Shown here: in pieces, positions 38,612 to 47,127 of the stretch
Layout: each line of letters begins with the position of its first letter
How positions within the stretch are numbered: position 1 is the first letter of the stretch
Origin: Flavobacterium commune
GTDB taxonomy: Bacteria; Bacteroidota; Bacteroidia; Flavobacteriales; Flavobacteriaceae
DNA: 64,000 nucleotides
Direction of reading: 5' to 3'
Assembly (NCBI RefSeq): GCF_001857965.1
Contig: NZ_CP017774.1
Span: 124,001-188,000, forward strand
The notes under the pieces: model-generated
What the model was told of the DNA's origin: nothing
The model's database searches: none
Seen by the model: the letters and a program-made list of their open reading frames with translations, nothing else
Made by a program: the position numbers and the translations under genes

Positions 38612-39523
38612 ATGAAAACAAAATTACTACTAATCAGTTTGATGTTTACAACAGTGGTAAGTTATGCACAACAAGATGCACAATTTACACAGTACATGTA
38701 CAACACTATAAATGTAAATCCGGCTTATGCCGGTTCGAGAGGTGCAATGAGTATATTTGCCCTGCATCGAACCCAGTGGGTTGGATTAGACGGAGCTCCT
38801 ACAACTAATGCGGTTTCTATTAACACTCCTTTTAACAATAGCAGATTGGGTTTAGGTGTATCGATTATTAATGACAGAATTGGTCCAACTACTGAAAACA
38901 CATTATCTACCGACCTGTCTTACACCATACCAACTTCTGAAACTGTAAAACTATCTTTTGGTATTAAAGCTACAGCTAATTTATTTGATTTAGATCCTAA
39001 TAAACTAAATCCTGAAAATAGTGGTGATCCTAAATTACAGGGCTTCAATAATAGATTTACACCTAATATTGGTGCTGGAGTATATCTTCATTCTGATAAA
39101 GCTTATGTAGGTTTATCAATCCCAAACTTCATAGAATCAAATCGCTATGATGATAATGATGTAGCTCTTTTTAAAGAAAAAATGACTTACTATTTAATTG
39201 CCGGTTATGTTATGGATTTAAGTTATAATCTTAAATTCAAACCTGCTTTATTAACTAAAATGGTGCAGGGATCTCCTTTACAGGTAGATGTTTCTGGTAA
39301 TTTTATGTTTTTTGACAAATTAACAGCCGGTATTGCCTATCGCTGGAGTGCTTCTGTAAGTGCCATGGTTGGCTTCCAAGTTTCTGATGCCATGTATATT
39401 GGCTATGGATATGATTTAGAAACGACCAAATTAGACAATTACAATTCCGGTTCACATGAAATTTTCTTGAGATACGAAATTTTCAAAAACAATAAAAAAA
39501 TTACAACTCCAAGATTTTTCTAG
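38612..39523 (+). CDS. sprF: PorP/SprF family T9SS outer-membrane protein (copy B)
   Basis: The 303-residue protein has the same signal peptide and family motifs as copy A (QDAQFTQYMYNT, NPAYAGSRGAM) and differs from it at about 15 positions. Most of these differences lie in the C-terminal third (VDVSGNFMFFDKLTAGIAY against VDMSGNFMFNDKLTLGLAY). This is where specificity for the adjacent adhesin might lie, if any. It follows adhesin B and precedes the TPR genes. Its role is taken from SprF/PorP: partner for export or surface attachment of the type B substrate. Confidence 0.92.
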   Translation: MKTKLLLISLMFTTVVSYAQQDAQFTQYMYNTINVNPAYAGSRGAMSIFALHRTQWVGLDGAPTTNAVSINTPFNNSRLGLGVSIINDRIGPTTENTLSTDLSYTIPTSETVKLSFGIKATANLFDLDPNKLNPENSGDPKLQGFNNRFTPNIGAGVYLHSDKAYVGLSIPNFIESNRYDDNDVALFKEKMTYYLIAGYVMDLSYNLKFKPALLTKMVQGSPLQVDVSGNFMFFDKLTAGIAYRWSASVSAMVGFQVSDAMYIGYGYDLETTKLDNYNSGSHEIFLRYEIFKNNKKITTPRFF

Positions 39524-39597
39524 ACATTTATTTAGCCCAAAAAAGTGTGACCTATCAACTTAATCAGTGATGAATTAAGTAAAAAAACAATGAAATC

Positions 39598-40332
39598 ATG
39601 ACACTTTTAAAAACAATTATTATAGAGAATTCTATTTTTCTTTACTTAATAATAGCAAGTGTTTTTTCATGTACTATCTATTCGCAAAAATTAAAATTAT
39701 CTGTTGATCAAATAAAAGATTCTTTAAAAACGTCTTTAACAGGTTCAGAAGTAATACCAAATCGAATAAAAACCATAATATCCTACAAAGTAGTAGAAAC
39801 AATCAATATGACATTTGGTGGTTACACTGTTACCTATGTAGTTTCAGACATAAGTTTAATAAATACAACTGATTTAGGTCCCAACAATACCCGAATTGTG
39901 ACCCCCATTTTTGATATAAAAAGACAATACATTAACGATAAAAAAAAATCCGTAATTGACTCACTAAAACCAATGCCTAAGAATAATTATAATTCAGATA
40001 TAACCGTAAATTTAAATATACCTGAAAAACCAATATATGAAGACACAGATCCAAGTAATGGCGTTGAATATATTGATATTATAAAAACCTATGAAAGAGT
40101 TGTTGGAAAAGGATTCAAATCGGTTGAAATGTTTAAAAAATTAGCAAACGCCTATTATTTTAGAGGAAAACTGGACAAAGCCGCTAAATACTATCAGGAA
40201 TTATTCAATATGACCTCTGATTTAGAAGCTGAATATTATTTCCGTTATGCGCAATCTTTAAAATTTATCAATAAAAAAGATAAAGCTAATGAAATGATGA
40301 AAATATACCATCAAAAAGACAATGGTTTATAA
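39598..40332 (+). CDS. Stand-alone TPR protein, PorE N-terminal-like, with an extra insert
   Basis: The 244-residue exported protein has an N-terminal hydrophobic segment with a possible lipobox (IIASVFSC). A region of about 110 residues without recognised similarity follows. The C-terminal 90 residues (YIDIIKTYERVVGKG to KANEMM) closely match the TPR part of the PorE-like proteins in both operons. The propeller, regulatory-like and OmpA domains are absent, and nothing after the stop resembles them. It lies 74 bases after sprF and 38 before the next TPR gene, in the same operon. It may be a detached adaptor module; no function is established. Confidence 0.75.
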   Translation: MTLLKTIIIENSIFLYLIIASVFSCTIYSQKLKLSVDQIKDSLKTSLTGSEVIPNRIKTIISYKVVETINMTFGGYTVTYVVSDISLINTTDLGPNNTRIVTPIFDIKRQYINDKKKSVIDSLKPMPKNNYNSDITVNLNIPEKPIYEDTDPSNGVEYIDIIKTYERVVGKGFKSVEMFKKLANAYYFRGKLDKAAKYYQELFNMTSDLEAEYYFRYAQSLKFINKKDKANEMMKIYHQKDNGL

Positions 40333-40370
40333 CTAATTGACTTAAAAACATGAACTAAAAACCTATTATT

Positions 40371-40766
40371 ATGAAAAATTATTTAGTTGTTTACATGATA
40401 ATGATAAGTATTTTTTCATGTGCTATTTATTCGCAAAATGAAAAAAAAGTAATTGTACCCAATAAAAACAAAACCAATTATTCAGACATAGATCCTTTAA
40501 AAACCTATGAGAGAGTAATTGAAAAAGGATACAAATCAGCCGATATGTTAAAAAAAATAGGAAATGCCTATTACTTTAATGAAGAACTGGACAAAGCGGC
40601 TAAATGGTATCAGGAATTATTTTCAATGAATACCATTACTGATTTAGAACCTGAATATTATTTTAGATACGCCCGCTCTTTAAAATCTATTAATAAAAAT
40701 GATGAAGCCAATGAAATGATGAAGATATTCAATCAAAAAATAGAGGCAAATACCGAAAAAAATTAA
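40371..40766 (+). CDS. Stand-alone TPR protein, PorE N-terminal-like
   Basis: The 131-residue exported protein has a signal segment with a possible lipobox (MISIFSC, then AIYSQ). It is followed by the TPR module (LKTYERVIEKGYKSADMLKKIGNAYYFNEELDKAAKWYQELF). It corresponds to about the first 125 residues of the PorE-like protein encoded 36 bases downstream and stops where that protein continues into its propeller. In the full-length proteins the lipobox cysteine position is phenylalanine (SVFSFNIYSQ). It is probably periplasmic and perhaps lipid-anchored. Confidence 0.75.
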   Translation: MKNYLVVYMIMISIFSCAIYSQNEKKVIVPNKNKTNYSDIDPLKTYERVIEKGYKSADMLKKIGNAYYFNEELDKAAKWYQELFSMNTITDLEPEYYFRYARSLKSINKNDEANEMMKIFNQKIEANTEKN

Positions 40767-40801
40767 AACTCCTAGATCCATCCATATAAAAAACAAATAT
40801 T

Positions 40802-42739
40802 ATGAAAAAAAATATACTCCTTTGCGTAGCTATAATAAGTGTTTTTTCATTCAACATTTATTCACAAAAAGCTAGTTTGGCTTCAGCTGACAAAAAATAT
40901 GACAGCTATGCCTATATTAATGCTATTAAAACTTATGAAAGGGTTGTCGAAAAAGGATATAAATCGGCAATACTGTATCAAAAGTTAGGTAATGCTTACT
41001 ATTTCAATGCCGAATTAGACAAAGCCGCTAAATGGTATGGCGAATTATTTGCCATGACCACTGACTTAGAACCTGAATATTATTTCCGCTATGCCCAATC
41101 ATTGCGTTCAATTGGTGAGAATAATAAAGCCAATGAGATAATGAATAAATTTACAGAATTATCAAACAATGATAATAGAGGACAATTGTTCAAAAAAAAC
41201 CAGAATTATCTTGATGCTATAAAAGAAAACTCAGGAAGATACAAAATTGAAAATGCCGGAATAAATTCTAAATATTCAGATTATGGAACAACAATCCATG
41301 ACAACAAAATTTATTTTGCAACCGCCAGAGATACTGGAGGTTTAGGTCATAGAAAACATTCCTGGACTGATCAATTCTTTACAAATATATACACCGCTGA
41401 TTTAGGCGACGAAATGACTGCCGGAAATCCTAAGAAATTTAATCGCTCTATTAATACTAAATTTCACGAAGCCACTCCCGTTTTTACAAAAGATGGAAAT
41501 ACAATGTATTTTACACGAAATAACTATCTCGAAGGAAAAAAAGGAAGAGATGGAAACAACGTCAATTTGGTAAAAATATACAAATCTACTTTAGTTGATG
41601 GAAAATGGACTAATACAAGCGAATTGTCTTTTAATAGTGATAATTACAGCACCGCCCATCCTTCATTAAGTCCTGACGAAAAAACATTATACTTTGCTTC
41701 GGATATGCCGGGAACATTAGGACAATCAGATATATTTAAAGTTAAAATAAACGAAGACGGAAGTTTTGGAAATCCCGAAAATTTAGGTAATCCAATCAAT
41801 ACATCCGGACGTGAAACTTTCCCTCATATAAACGATGAAAACGAACTCTACTTTGCCTCAGATGGGCATCCCGGTCTGGGAGGATTAGATATATTTGTTT
41901 CAAAACTCAATCCCAGCGGTTCATTTAATGAAGTTCAAAATATAGGTGCCGACGCAAATTCTCAAAAAGATGACTTTGCTTATGTAATCGATACAAAATC
42001 CCGAAGAGGTTTTCTAAGTTCTAACAGAGACGGAGGTCAGGGATTTGATGATATATATAATTTTTTAGAAACCAAAAGACTTATCTGTGAACAATTACTT
42101 TATGGAGAAATAACCGATATTGAATCTAAAATTCTATTACCCGGTACCAAATTAAGTTTGTATGACAGTCAATATAATCTGGTTAGCACCACAACTTCTG
42201 ATGAAAAAGGAAACTATTCTTTTGCCGTAGAATGTGGAAAGAAATATAGTGTAAGAGCCGAAAAAGAAGATTATACCACCATTGAAGAAAAAGTTACTAT
42301 TGCCAAAGAAAATGGAAAAACACATTTCCCGCTTGCATTGGAAAAAGCTAAATGTAAAGTAACAGTAGGTGATGATTTAGGTAAATGTTTTGGTATCAAA
42401 ATGATTTATTTTGATTTTGACAAATCCGATATTCGAGTGGAAGCCGCTATAGACCTCGAAAAAATATTAGATGTTATGAACGAATATCCAAAAATGAAAC
42501 TCGATATCCGCTCACATACTGATAGTCGTGGTTCTTCTAAATACAATGAATCTTTATCCGATAGAAGAGCCAAATCTACTATTGCATGGTTAATTAAAAA
42601 CGGAATAAATCCAAATCGATTAATTGGAAAAGGATATGGTGAAAATCAACTTGTTAACCAATGTTCCGACGGAGTAAAATGTACAGAAGAAGAGCATCAA
42701 ATGAACCGAAGAAGCGAATTTATTATTACTGCTCTTTAA
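40802..42739 (+). CDS. PorE-like TPR/PD40/OmpA-domain protein (copy B)
   Basis: The 645-residue protein is collinear with copy A: signal peptide (ending FNIYSQ), TPR part (about 30-125), PD40-type propeller (HPSLSPDEKTLYFASDMPG), carboxypeptidase regulatory-like domain (LICEQLLYGEITDIES) and C-terminal OmpA domain (MIYFDFDKSDIR, RSHTDSRGSSKYNESLSDRRA). It is expected to bridge an outer-membrane SprF/PorP-type partner and peptidoglycan. It is more diverged from copy A than the SprF pair is. It lies between stand-alone TPR genes on both sides. Confidence 0.88.
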   Translation: MKKNILLCVAIISVFSFNIYSQKASLASADKKYDSYAYINAIKTYERVVEKGYKSAILYQKLGNAYYFNAELDKAAKWYGELFAMTTDLEPEYYFRYAQSLRSIGENNKANEIMNKFTELSNNDNRGQLFKKNQNYLDAIKENSGRYKIENAGINSKYSDYGTTIHDNKIYFATARDTGGLGHRKHSWTDQFFTNIYTADLGDEMTAGNPKKFNRSINTKFHEATPVFTKDGNTMYFTRNNYLEGKKGRDGNNVNLVKIYKSTLVDGKWTNTSELSFNSDNYSTAHPSLSPDEKTLYFASDMPGTLGQSDIFKVKINEDGSFGNPENLGNPINTSGRETFPHINDENELYFASDGHPGLGGLDIFVSKLNPSGSFNEVQNIGADANSQKDDFAYVIDTKSRRGFLSSNRDGGQGFDDIYNFLETKRLICEQLLYGEITDIESKILLPGTKLSLYDSQYNLVSTTTSDEKGNYSFAVECGKKYSVRAEKEDYTTIEEKVTIAKENGKTHFPLALEKAKCKVTVGDDLGKCFGIKMIYFDFDKSDIRVEAAIDLEKILDVMNEYPKMKLDIRSHTDSRGSSKYNESLSDRRAKSTIAWLIKNGINPNRLIGKGYGENQLVNQCSDGVKCTEEEHQMNRRSEFIITAL

Positions 42740-42752
42740 CTAATACATCCAT

Positions 42753-42831
42753 TTTTTTGAGCATTATTTCTAAAATACTTGTACTAAAAAAAACACAAAT
42801 TCCAATAATTTTAAAAATAATGCTCAAAAAA
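42753..42831 (+). terminator. Inverted repeat after PorE-like copy B
   Basis: An arm at 42753-42770 pairs with 42814-42831 (core GAGCATTATTT) across a loop of about 43 bases. It is a weak terminator candidate or a palindromic repeat. It separates the PorE-like gene from the last TPR gene, which may therefore be less expressed. Confidence 0.4.
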
Positions 42832-42965
42832 ACAGTCTTTTTATTAAATATATAGATATTTCTATTAAATTTAAATCCTCTTAATTACACAAAAATTAGC
42901 AACACAATAATTTTTATGTAAAAAAACAACGGTATTATGACAAAAAAAACACTTAAATTTAGAAT

Positions 42966-43349
42966 ATGAAAATACCCCAAATCTATTTTTTTATTTTAGT
43001 AAGTCTGTTATCCTATAGTGGATATTCTCAAAATCCAAAAGTTTTTATCACCGAAAGAGTTGGCGAGAGTTACGCATATGTAAATGTTACAAAAACTTAC
43101 GAAAGAGTCGCCGAGAAAGGATACAAATCTATTGATTTGTTTCAAAAATTAGGTAATGCTTTCTACACTGATTTAAACATGGGAAAAGCCGCTAAATGGT
43201 ATGGCGAATTATTTGCAATGACAATGGATTTAGATGCAATATATTATGATCAATATGCAAAATCATTGTACGCTATTGGCGAAAATGAAAAAGCCAATTA
43301 TATTATGGAGCAATTAAAACAAAAAATTAATTCAATCAAAAACAAATAA
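42966..43349 (+). CDS. Third stand-alone TPR protein, PorE N-terminal-like
   Basis: The 127-residue protein has a signal peptide (about 1-21, ending YSGYSQ, no cysteine) and one TPR module (TKTYERVAEKGYKSIDLFQKLGNAFYTDLNMGKAAKWYGELFAMTMDLDAIYYDQYAKSL). The match to the PorE-like N termini covers almost its whole length. It is 226 bases downstream of the PorE-like gene, beyond an inverted repeat, and is followed by a terminator. Its function is unknown. It could be a decaying duplicate, but the frame and motif spacing are intact. Confidence 0.72.
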   Translation: MKIPQIYFFILVSLLSYSGYSQNPKVFITERVGESYAYVNVTKTYERVAEKGYKSIDLFQKLGNAFYTDLNMGKAAKWYGELFAMTMDLDAIYYDQYAKSLYAIGENEKANYIMEQLKQKINSIKNK

Positions 43350-43376
43350 CGAAGATTCGTTTATTCTAACCACACT

Positions 43377-43413
43377 AAAACAGTTGCAAATTATAATATT
43401 TTGCAGCTGTTTT
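43377..43413 (+). terminator. Terminator of adhesin operon B
   Basis: A 14-bp stem (43377-43390 with 43400-43413) with one mismatch is followed by a T run, 28 bases after the last TPR gene. Confidence 0.8.
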
Positions 43414-43550
43414 TTTTGCATCATAAAGATTATTGCAAAACCAATATTCATAAATATGACTATTCGTTTCTTATACCAGTTGCGGACAGCCATATTCATA
43501 AAAATATCTTTTGGTCAATAATAATTTCAACTCTAAGCACATACAATAAA

Positions 43551-43582
43551 AAAGAGGCTGCTTAATCAAAAACAGCCTCTTT
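43551..43582 (-). terminator. Terminator of the first CAP-domain gene
   Basis: A 10-bp stem (43551-43560 with 43573-43582) precedes a T-rich stretch on the minus strand, just past the stop at 43602. The interval 43414-43550 holds no gene. Confidence 0.75.
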
Positions 43583-43601
43583 AACACAAACTCAAACTCA
43601 A

Positions 43602-44111
43602 TTATAATTTAGCAAAAATATTGGTATAATATTTTTCACCTGTAGCAGAATCCTCTTTTATAGCTAAACCAAAATGAGTGAAATTACCAACAATATTCAC
43701 CCTGTGTTTAGGACTGTTTAACCAGGCATTCAAAACTGATTTTGCTGAATGGTAATTAAAAGCAATATTCTCAGCAACTGCCTTAGCTCCTAAAACCTTC
43801 ATTATATTTTCGGAACGGGCATAAAAATCATAATGATTCAAAACCTTATTATTAATCATATAAATATCATGCTCTTCTGATTTGAATGATATATGATTAA
43901 TTTTTTCTAAACGATTCAAGCCTATACTGACCCTATAATCATTAATTAAATCCATAGTTTCTAATTCAGAAACATTGTAAGTGTAATTTAAAACTAATTC
44001 TGGTTTAACTTTAGAACTTAAGTTCTCTGACTCCTTATTATCAGATGCACAGGAATTTAACATAAATAAAGCCGATAACAGCATTATTTTAGGCAATAAA
44101 TTTAATTTCAT
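43602..44111 (-). CDS. CAP (SCP/PR-1) domain lipoprotein, copy 1
   Basis: The 169-residue lipoprotein has a lipobox in FMLNSCASDN. The CAP domain includes LINDYRVSIGLNRLE, the histidine in VLNHYDFYARSENIM, the glutamate in AVAENIAF and the histidine in SPKHRVNIVGNFTHFGLAI. These residues form the CAP cavity. The start at 44111 (MKLNLLPKIML) is chosen because the open frame upstream has no signal-sequence character. Bacterial CAP proteins are secreted or surface proteins with unclear activity. Tandem with copy 2, probably by duplication. Confidence 0.85.
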   Translation of the reverse strand: MKLNLLPKIMLLSALFMLNSCASDNKESENLSSKVKPELVLNYTYNVSELETMDLINDYRVSIGLNRLEKINHISFKSEEHDIYMINNKVLNHYDFYARSENIMKVLGAKAVAENIAFNYHSAKSVLNAWLNSPKHRVNIVGNFTHFGLAIKEDSATGEKYYTNIFAKL

Positions 44112-44312
44112 ACAGTTTTGGTTGGTTTTTTTTGGTTTTATTTTTTTTTGGTTCTGCCAAACATACAAGTTTAATCGATTACACAAAAAAAAAACAGAAA
44201 ATCAAATGTAATTTTAACATTAATTAAATGTTACCAATAATTTTTCTTACGGAATAAAAAAAGCAATAAAGAACTACTTTTCAACTTCTTACAAAAAAAT
44301 AAAAGCAAAAAA

Positions 44313-44346
44313 AAAGAGGCTGTAATTGGGGATTTACAACCTCTTT
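44313..44346 (-). terminator. Terminator of the second CAP-domain gene
   Basis: A stem of about 12 bp (44313-44324 with 44335-44346) with A and T tracts on both sides shares the AAAGAGGCTG arm with the terminator at 43551. Another inverted repeat (about 44358-44398, core CCAAAAGAGAAT) lies next to the stop codon. The 307-base interval between the CAP genes holds only these elements and the upstream region of copy 1. Confidence 0.7.
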
Positions 44347-44418
44347 ATTTTTTTTAATACCAAAAGAGAATCGATTTGGGGAAAAATTCTCTTTGGTACT
44401 AAATAAAAACCAAAAAAA

Positions 44419-44922
44419 TTAAATTTTTGCAAAAATATTAGTGTAATATTTTTTTCCTGTTGTTTGATTAGATCGAATAGAAATTCCAAAATGAGTATAA
44501 TTCCCTTCAATATTTTTCTTGTGTGCAGGACTATTCAACCAAGCATTTAAAGCAGATTGTGGACTATTATAATTATAAGCAATATTCTCACCTACTGTTT
44601 TAGCTCCTAATAACTTCATAATATTTGTAGAACGATCTACAAAACCATCATGACTTACCACATTATTATCAATCATATAATAATCATGCTCTTCAGATTT
44701 ATATGAAATATGATTGATAATCTCTAAAGGATTCAAACCTATACTTACTCTATAATCATTAATCAATTTCATAGTTTCTAACTCAGTTGCACTATAGGTA
44801 TAATTCTCTACAATTACCGCAGAAGTTGAATCAGCAGTTACTTCTGAAGAATCAGATGAACAAGAATCCAATGTAAATATTACTGTTAAAAGCAACATTA
44901 ATTTGAGTAAATTTACTTTCAT
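44419..44922 (-). CDS. CAP (SCP/PR-1) domain lipoprotein, copy 2
   Basis: The 167-residue lipoprotein has a lipobox in FTLDSCSSDS and a complete CAP domain: LINDYRVSIGLNPLE, VVSHDGFVDRSTNIM, TVGENIAYN and SPAHKKNIEGNYTHFGISI, with the His-Glu-His set visible. It keeps the more usual SHDGF motif that copy 1 has lost (NHYDF). Each gene of the pair has its own terminator, so they are separate transcription units. Confidence 0.87.
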   Translation of the reverse strand: MKVNLLKLMLLLTVIFTLDSCSSDSSEVTADSTSAVIVENYTYSATELETMKLINDYRVSIGLNPLEIINHISYKSEEHDYYMIDNNVVSHDGFVDRSTNIMKLLGAKTVGENIAYNYNSPQSALNAWLNSPAHKKNIEGNYTHFGISIRSNQTTGKKYYTNIFAKI

Positions 44923-45085
44923 AAGCTAGTAGTTTAAGTTTAAAGTAGATTGTGGGGCAAACTCTTTAAATGTGTTAGTTTGTGTTCTTATTTGTTATTC
45001 AAACATACAACACTTTATCGGTAAACTACAAAAAAAATCGACGAAATACATCTTTTTTACCTAAAAAAGAAATTTTTCTTACATA

Positions 45086-45730
45086 TCAAGGCGATAATCG
45101 TTCTTTTTTCCATGAGTAATCCTCCTGAAGAGAATAACGAATTCTGTCATGCAAACGATTGGCTCTTCCCTGCCAAAATTCAACTTCCACAGGACGAACA
45201 AGATAGCCTCCCCAATGTTTCGGTCTCGGGATAGATTTATTGCTAAAAGTCTTTTCTAATTCTTTTAAATTATCTTCTAAAAATTCACGGGAAGGAATAA
45301 CTTCGCTTTGATTTGAAACAACCGCTCCTAACTTGCTCCCTTCTGGACGGGAATCAAAATAATTATCAGATATATTTTCAGTTGTCTTTTCGGCAATTCC
45401 TTTGATGATAACCTGACGTTCAGCCGAATGCCAAAAAAAAGAAAGACAAACATTAGAATTTTGCTCTATTGCTTTCCCTTTTTCTGAATTATAATTGGTA
45501 TAAAAAATAAATCCTTCTTCGTTGTATTTTTTCAATAACACAACTCTTGCCTTTGGAAAACCATCCAAACCAAAAGTAGAAACAGTCATGGCATTAACTT
45601 CCTCATTTCCTCCAAAATCCTCCACTTCGTGAAACCAACGATGAAAAAGATTAATAGGATCTTCGGGAATATTAGATTCCAATAATTCACTCTTTTCATA
45701 AGATCTTCTATAATTACTTAAATCTTCCAT
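45086..45730 (-). CDS. pdxH: Pyridoxamine 5'-phosphate oxidase
   Basis: The 214-residue FMN flavoprotein makes pyridoxal 5'-phosphate from the pyridoxine or pyridoxamine phosphate. The FMN-binding split-barrel motifs are present (PKARVVLLKKYNEEGFIFYTNYNSEKG, read from the sequence in two blocks), as are the C-terminal PRPKHWGGYLVRP and VEFWQGRANRLHDR motifs that mark PdxH. The normal length is about 215. It is the last gene of a minus-strand cluster, 24 bases after rnz. Confidence 0.96.
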   Translation of the reverse strand: MEDLSNYRRSYEKSELLESNIPEDPINLFHRWFHEVEDFGGNEEVNAMTVSTFGLDGFPKARVVLLKKYNEEGFIFYTNYNSEKGKAIEQNSNVCLSFFWHSAERQVIIKGIAEKTTENISDNYFDSRPEGSKLGAVVSNQSEVIPSREFLEDNLKELEKTFSNKSIPRPKHWGGYLVRPVEVEFWQGRANRLHDRIRYSLQEDYSWKKERLSP

Positions 45731-45754
45731 TGTATATTGTAATTAGTATTATAA

Positions 45755-46660
45755 CTATAAATCAAAGCTTACGCCATCATCTGCCAATAAAATAGCAGGA
45801 AAAACCGTTTCAGCTTCTTCTTTAAACAAATTGATATTGTCATATCGGGTAGAATAATGACCTAAAATAAGTTGTTTTACCTGAGCTTTTTTAGCAATAG
45901 TAGCTGCTTCTATAGCTGTTGAATGCATTGTTTTAGCGGCTAAATTCTCCTCAGATTGCAAAAAAGTAGCTTCGTGGTACAAAACGTCGGCTTTTTCGAT
46001 TATTAACAAAATAGCTTCATTATAAGCTGTATCTGAACAAAAAGCATAACTTCGGGGAATTTCAGGATCAAATGTCAATTGTACATTAGGAATGAGAGTT
46101 CCATTATCCAAAAGAATGTCTTTACCATTTTTTATATTCTGATAATAACATTTCTCGATTTGGTACTTCTGGACCGCTTCAATGTTCAGTTTTCTTTTAT
46201 CTATTTTTTCCTGAAATAAAAATCCATTGGTATAAATACGATGTTTTAATGGTATGGTTTTCACCAAAACTTTTTCATCCTCATAAATCACTTCACTTTC
46301 CTTTGATGTTAATTCATGAAAATGCAGACCAAAATTAGGCCAGGAATTGGATAATCGCAATTGCAACATTATGATTTCCTTAATCCCTTTAGGACCGTAA
46401 ATATGTAAATCGTTATTGCGATTTAGTAAAGAAAAAGTAGAAATTAAACCGATTAAACCATAAAAATGATCTCCATGCAAATGCGAAATGAAAATTTGGT
46501 TAATCTTAGAAAACTTGATTTTGTTTTTCCGAAGTTGGACTTGTGTTCCCTCCCCACAATCAATAAGAAACAATCTGTTTTTTATTTCTAAAATCTGAGC
46601 AGTAGGATTGGTAATTGTGCGAGGTGTTGCTGCATAACAGCCTAGAATAGTTAATTTCAT
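45755..46660 (-). CDS. rnz: Ribonuclease Z
   Basis: The 301-residue metallo-beta-lactamase-fold endonuclease processes tRNA 3' ends. The zinc motif SHLHGDHFYGL, the further metal ligands in CSDTAYNE and HEATF, and the late histidine in LILGHYSTRY are all visible. The length matches the short bacterial RNase Z. The tRNA genes at 61.7-62 kb have no encoded CCA, consistent with the need for 3' trimming followed by CCA addition. Confidence 0.95.
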   Translation of the reverse strand: MKLTILGCYAATPRTITNPTAQILEIKNRLFLIDCGEGTQVQLRKNKIKFSKINQIFISHLHGDHFYGLIGLISTFSLLNRNNDLHIYGPKGIKEIIMLQLRLSNSWPNFGLHFHELTSKESEVIYEDEKVLVKTIPLKHRIYTNGFLFQEKIDKRKLNIEAVQKYQIEKCYYQNIKNGKDILLDNGTLIPNVQLTFDPEIPRSYAFCSDTAYNEAILLIIEKADVLYHEATFLQSEENLAAKTMHSTAIEAATIAKKAQVKQLILGHYSTRYDNINLFKEEAETVFPAILLADDGVSFDL

Positions 46661-46734
46661 TTAAGATTATTAATTTTAGATTGAGTAAGTAACATTTAAG
46701 ATTCATTCAAAACCTAAAATCTGAACTTTAAAAT

Positions 46735-47070
46735 CTAAAATCCTAAGTCTCTCTCTATTTCTTCCATCTCAATAATATCATGAGCTTCTAACAAAGAGGG
46801 AACTACAGTAAATTTTTCAGGTAATGCGTTATAATCAAAATCGGCTACCACTACAACAAATGATTTTTTGGACTTCTTATGTTTTTTTGACAGAGGCAAA
46901 AACAACTTCAACTCGCTTACCGGTATTTCGTCTTTATAACCTAAAAGATCAATAATAATATTATGGTTTTCATAACTCTTATACTGATGTGTAACCTTCA
47001 TCAAAAAAGAAGTAAAATCACCCTGAGTATCCTTAATTGTAATAGTATGGTCTTTTTGATCTACTTTCAT
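46735..47070 (-). CDS. Small conserved protein next to rnz, STAS-like
   Basis: The 111-residue soluble protein alternates beta strands and helices (HNIIIDLLGYKD, SFVVVVADFDYNALPEKFTVVPSLLEAHDII), resembling STAS-type anti-sigma-factor-antagonist folds. In related genomes such proteins next to rnz are sometimes labelled ribonuclease Z, but there is no metal-binding motif here and the label is not supported. It is probably co-transcribed between pyrB and rnz. Function is unknown. Confidence 0.7.
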   Translation of the reverse strand: MKVDQKDHTITIKDTQGDFTSFLMKVTHQYKSYENHNIIIDLLGYKDEIPVSELKLFLPLSKKHKKSKKSFVVVVADFDYNALPEKFTVVPSLLEAHDIIEMEEIERDLGF

Positions 47071-47127
47071 TGCTTTGAAATTTTATTGTTAGATTACAAA
47101 AATCTAAAGTTACTAAGTTTTTTTTAC

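Noticed and set aside
46735..47070. Label ribonuclease Z for the 111-residue protein
   Set aside because: It has no HxHxDH metal site; the true RNase Z is the neighbouring gene at 45755-46660.
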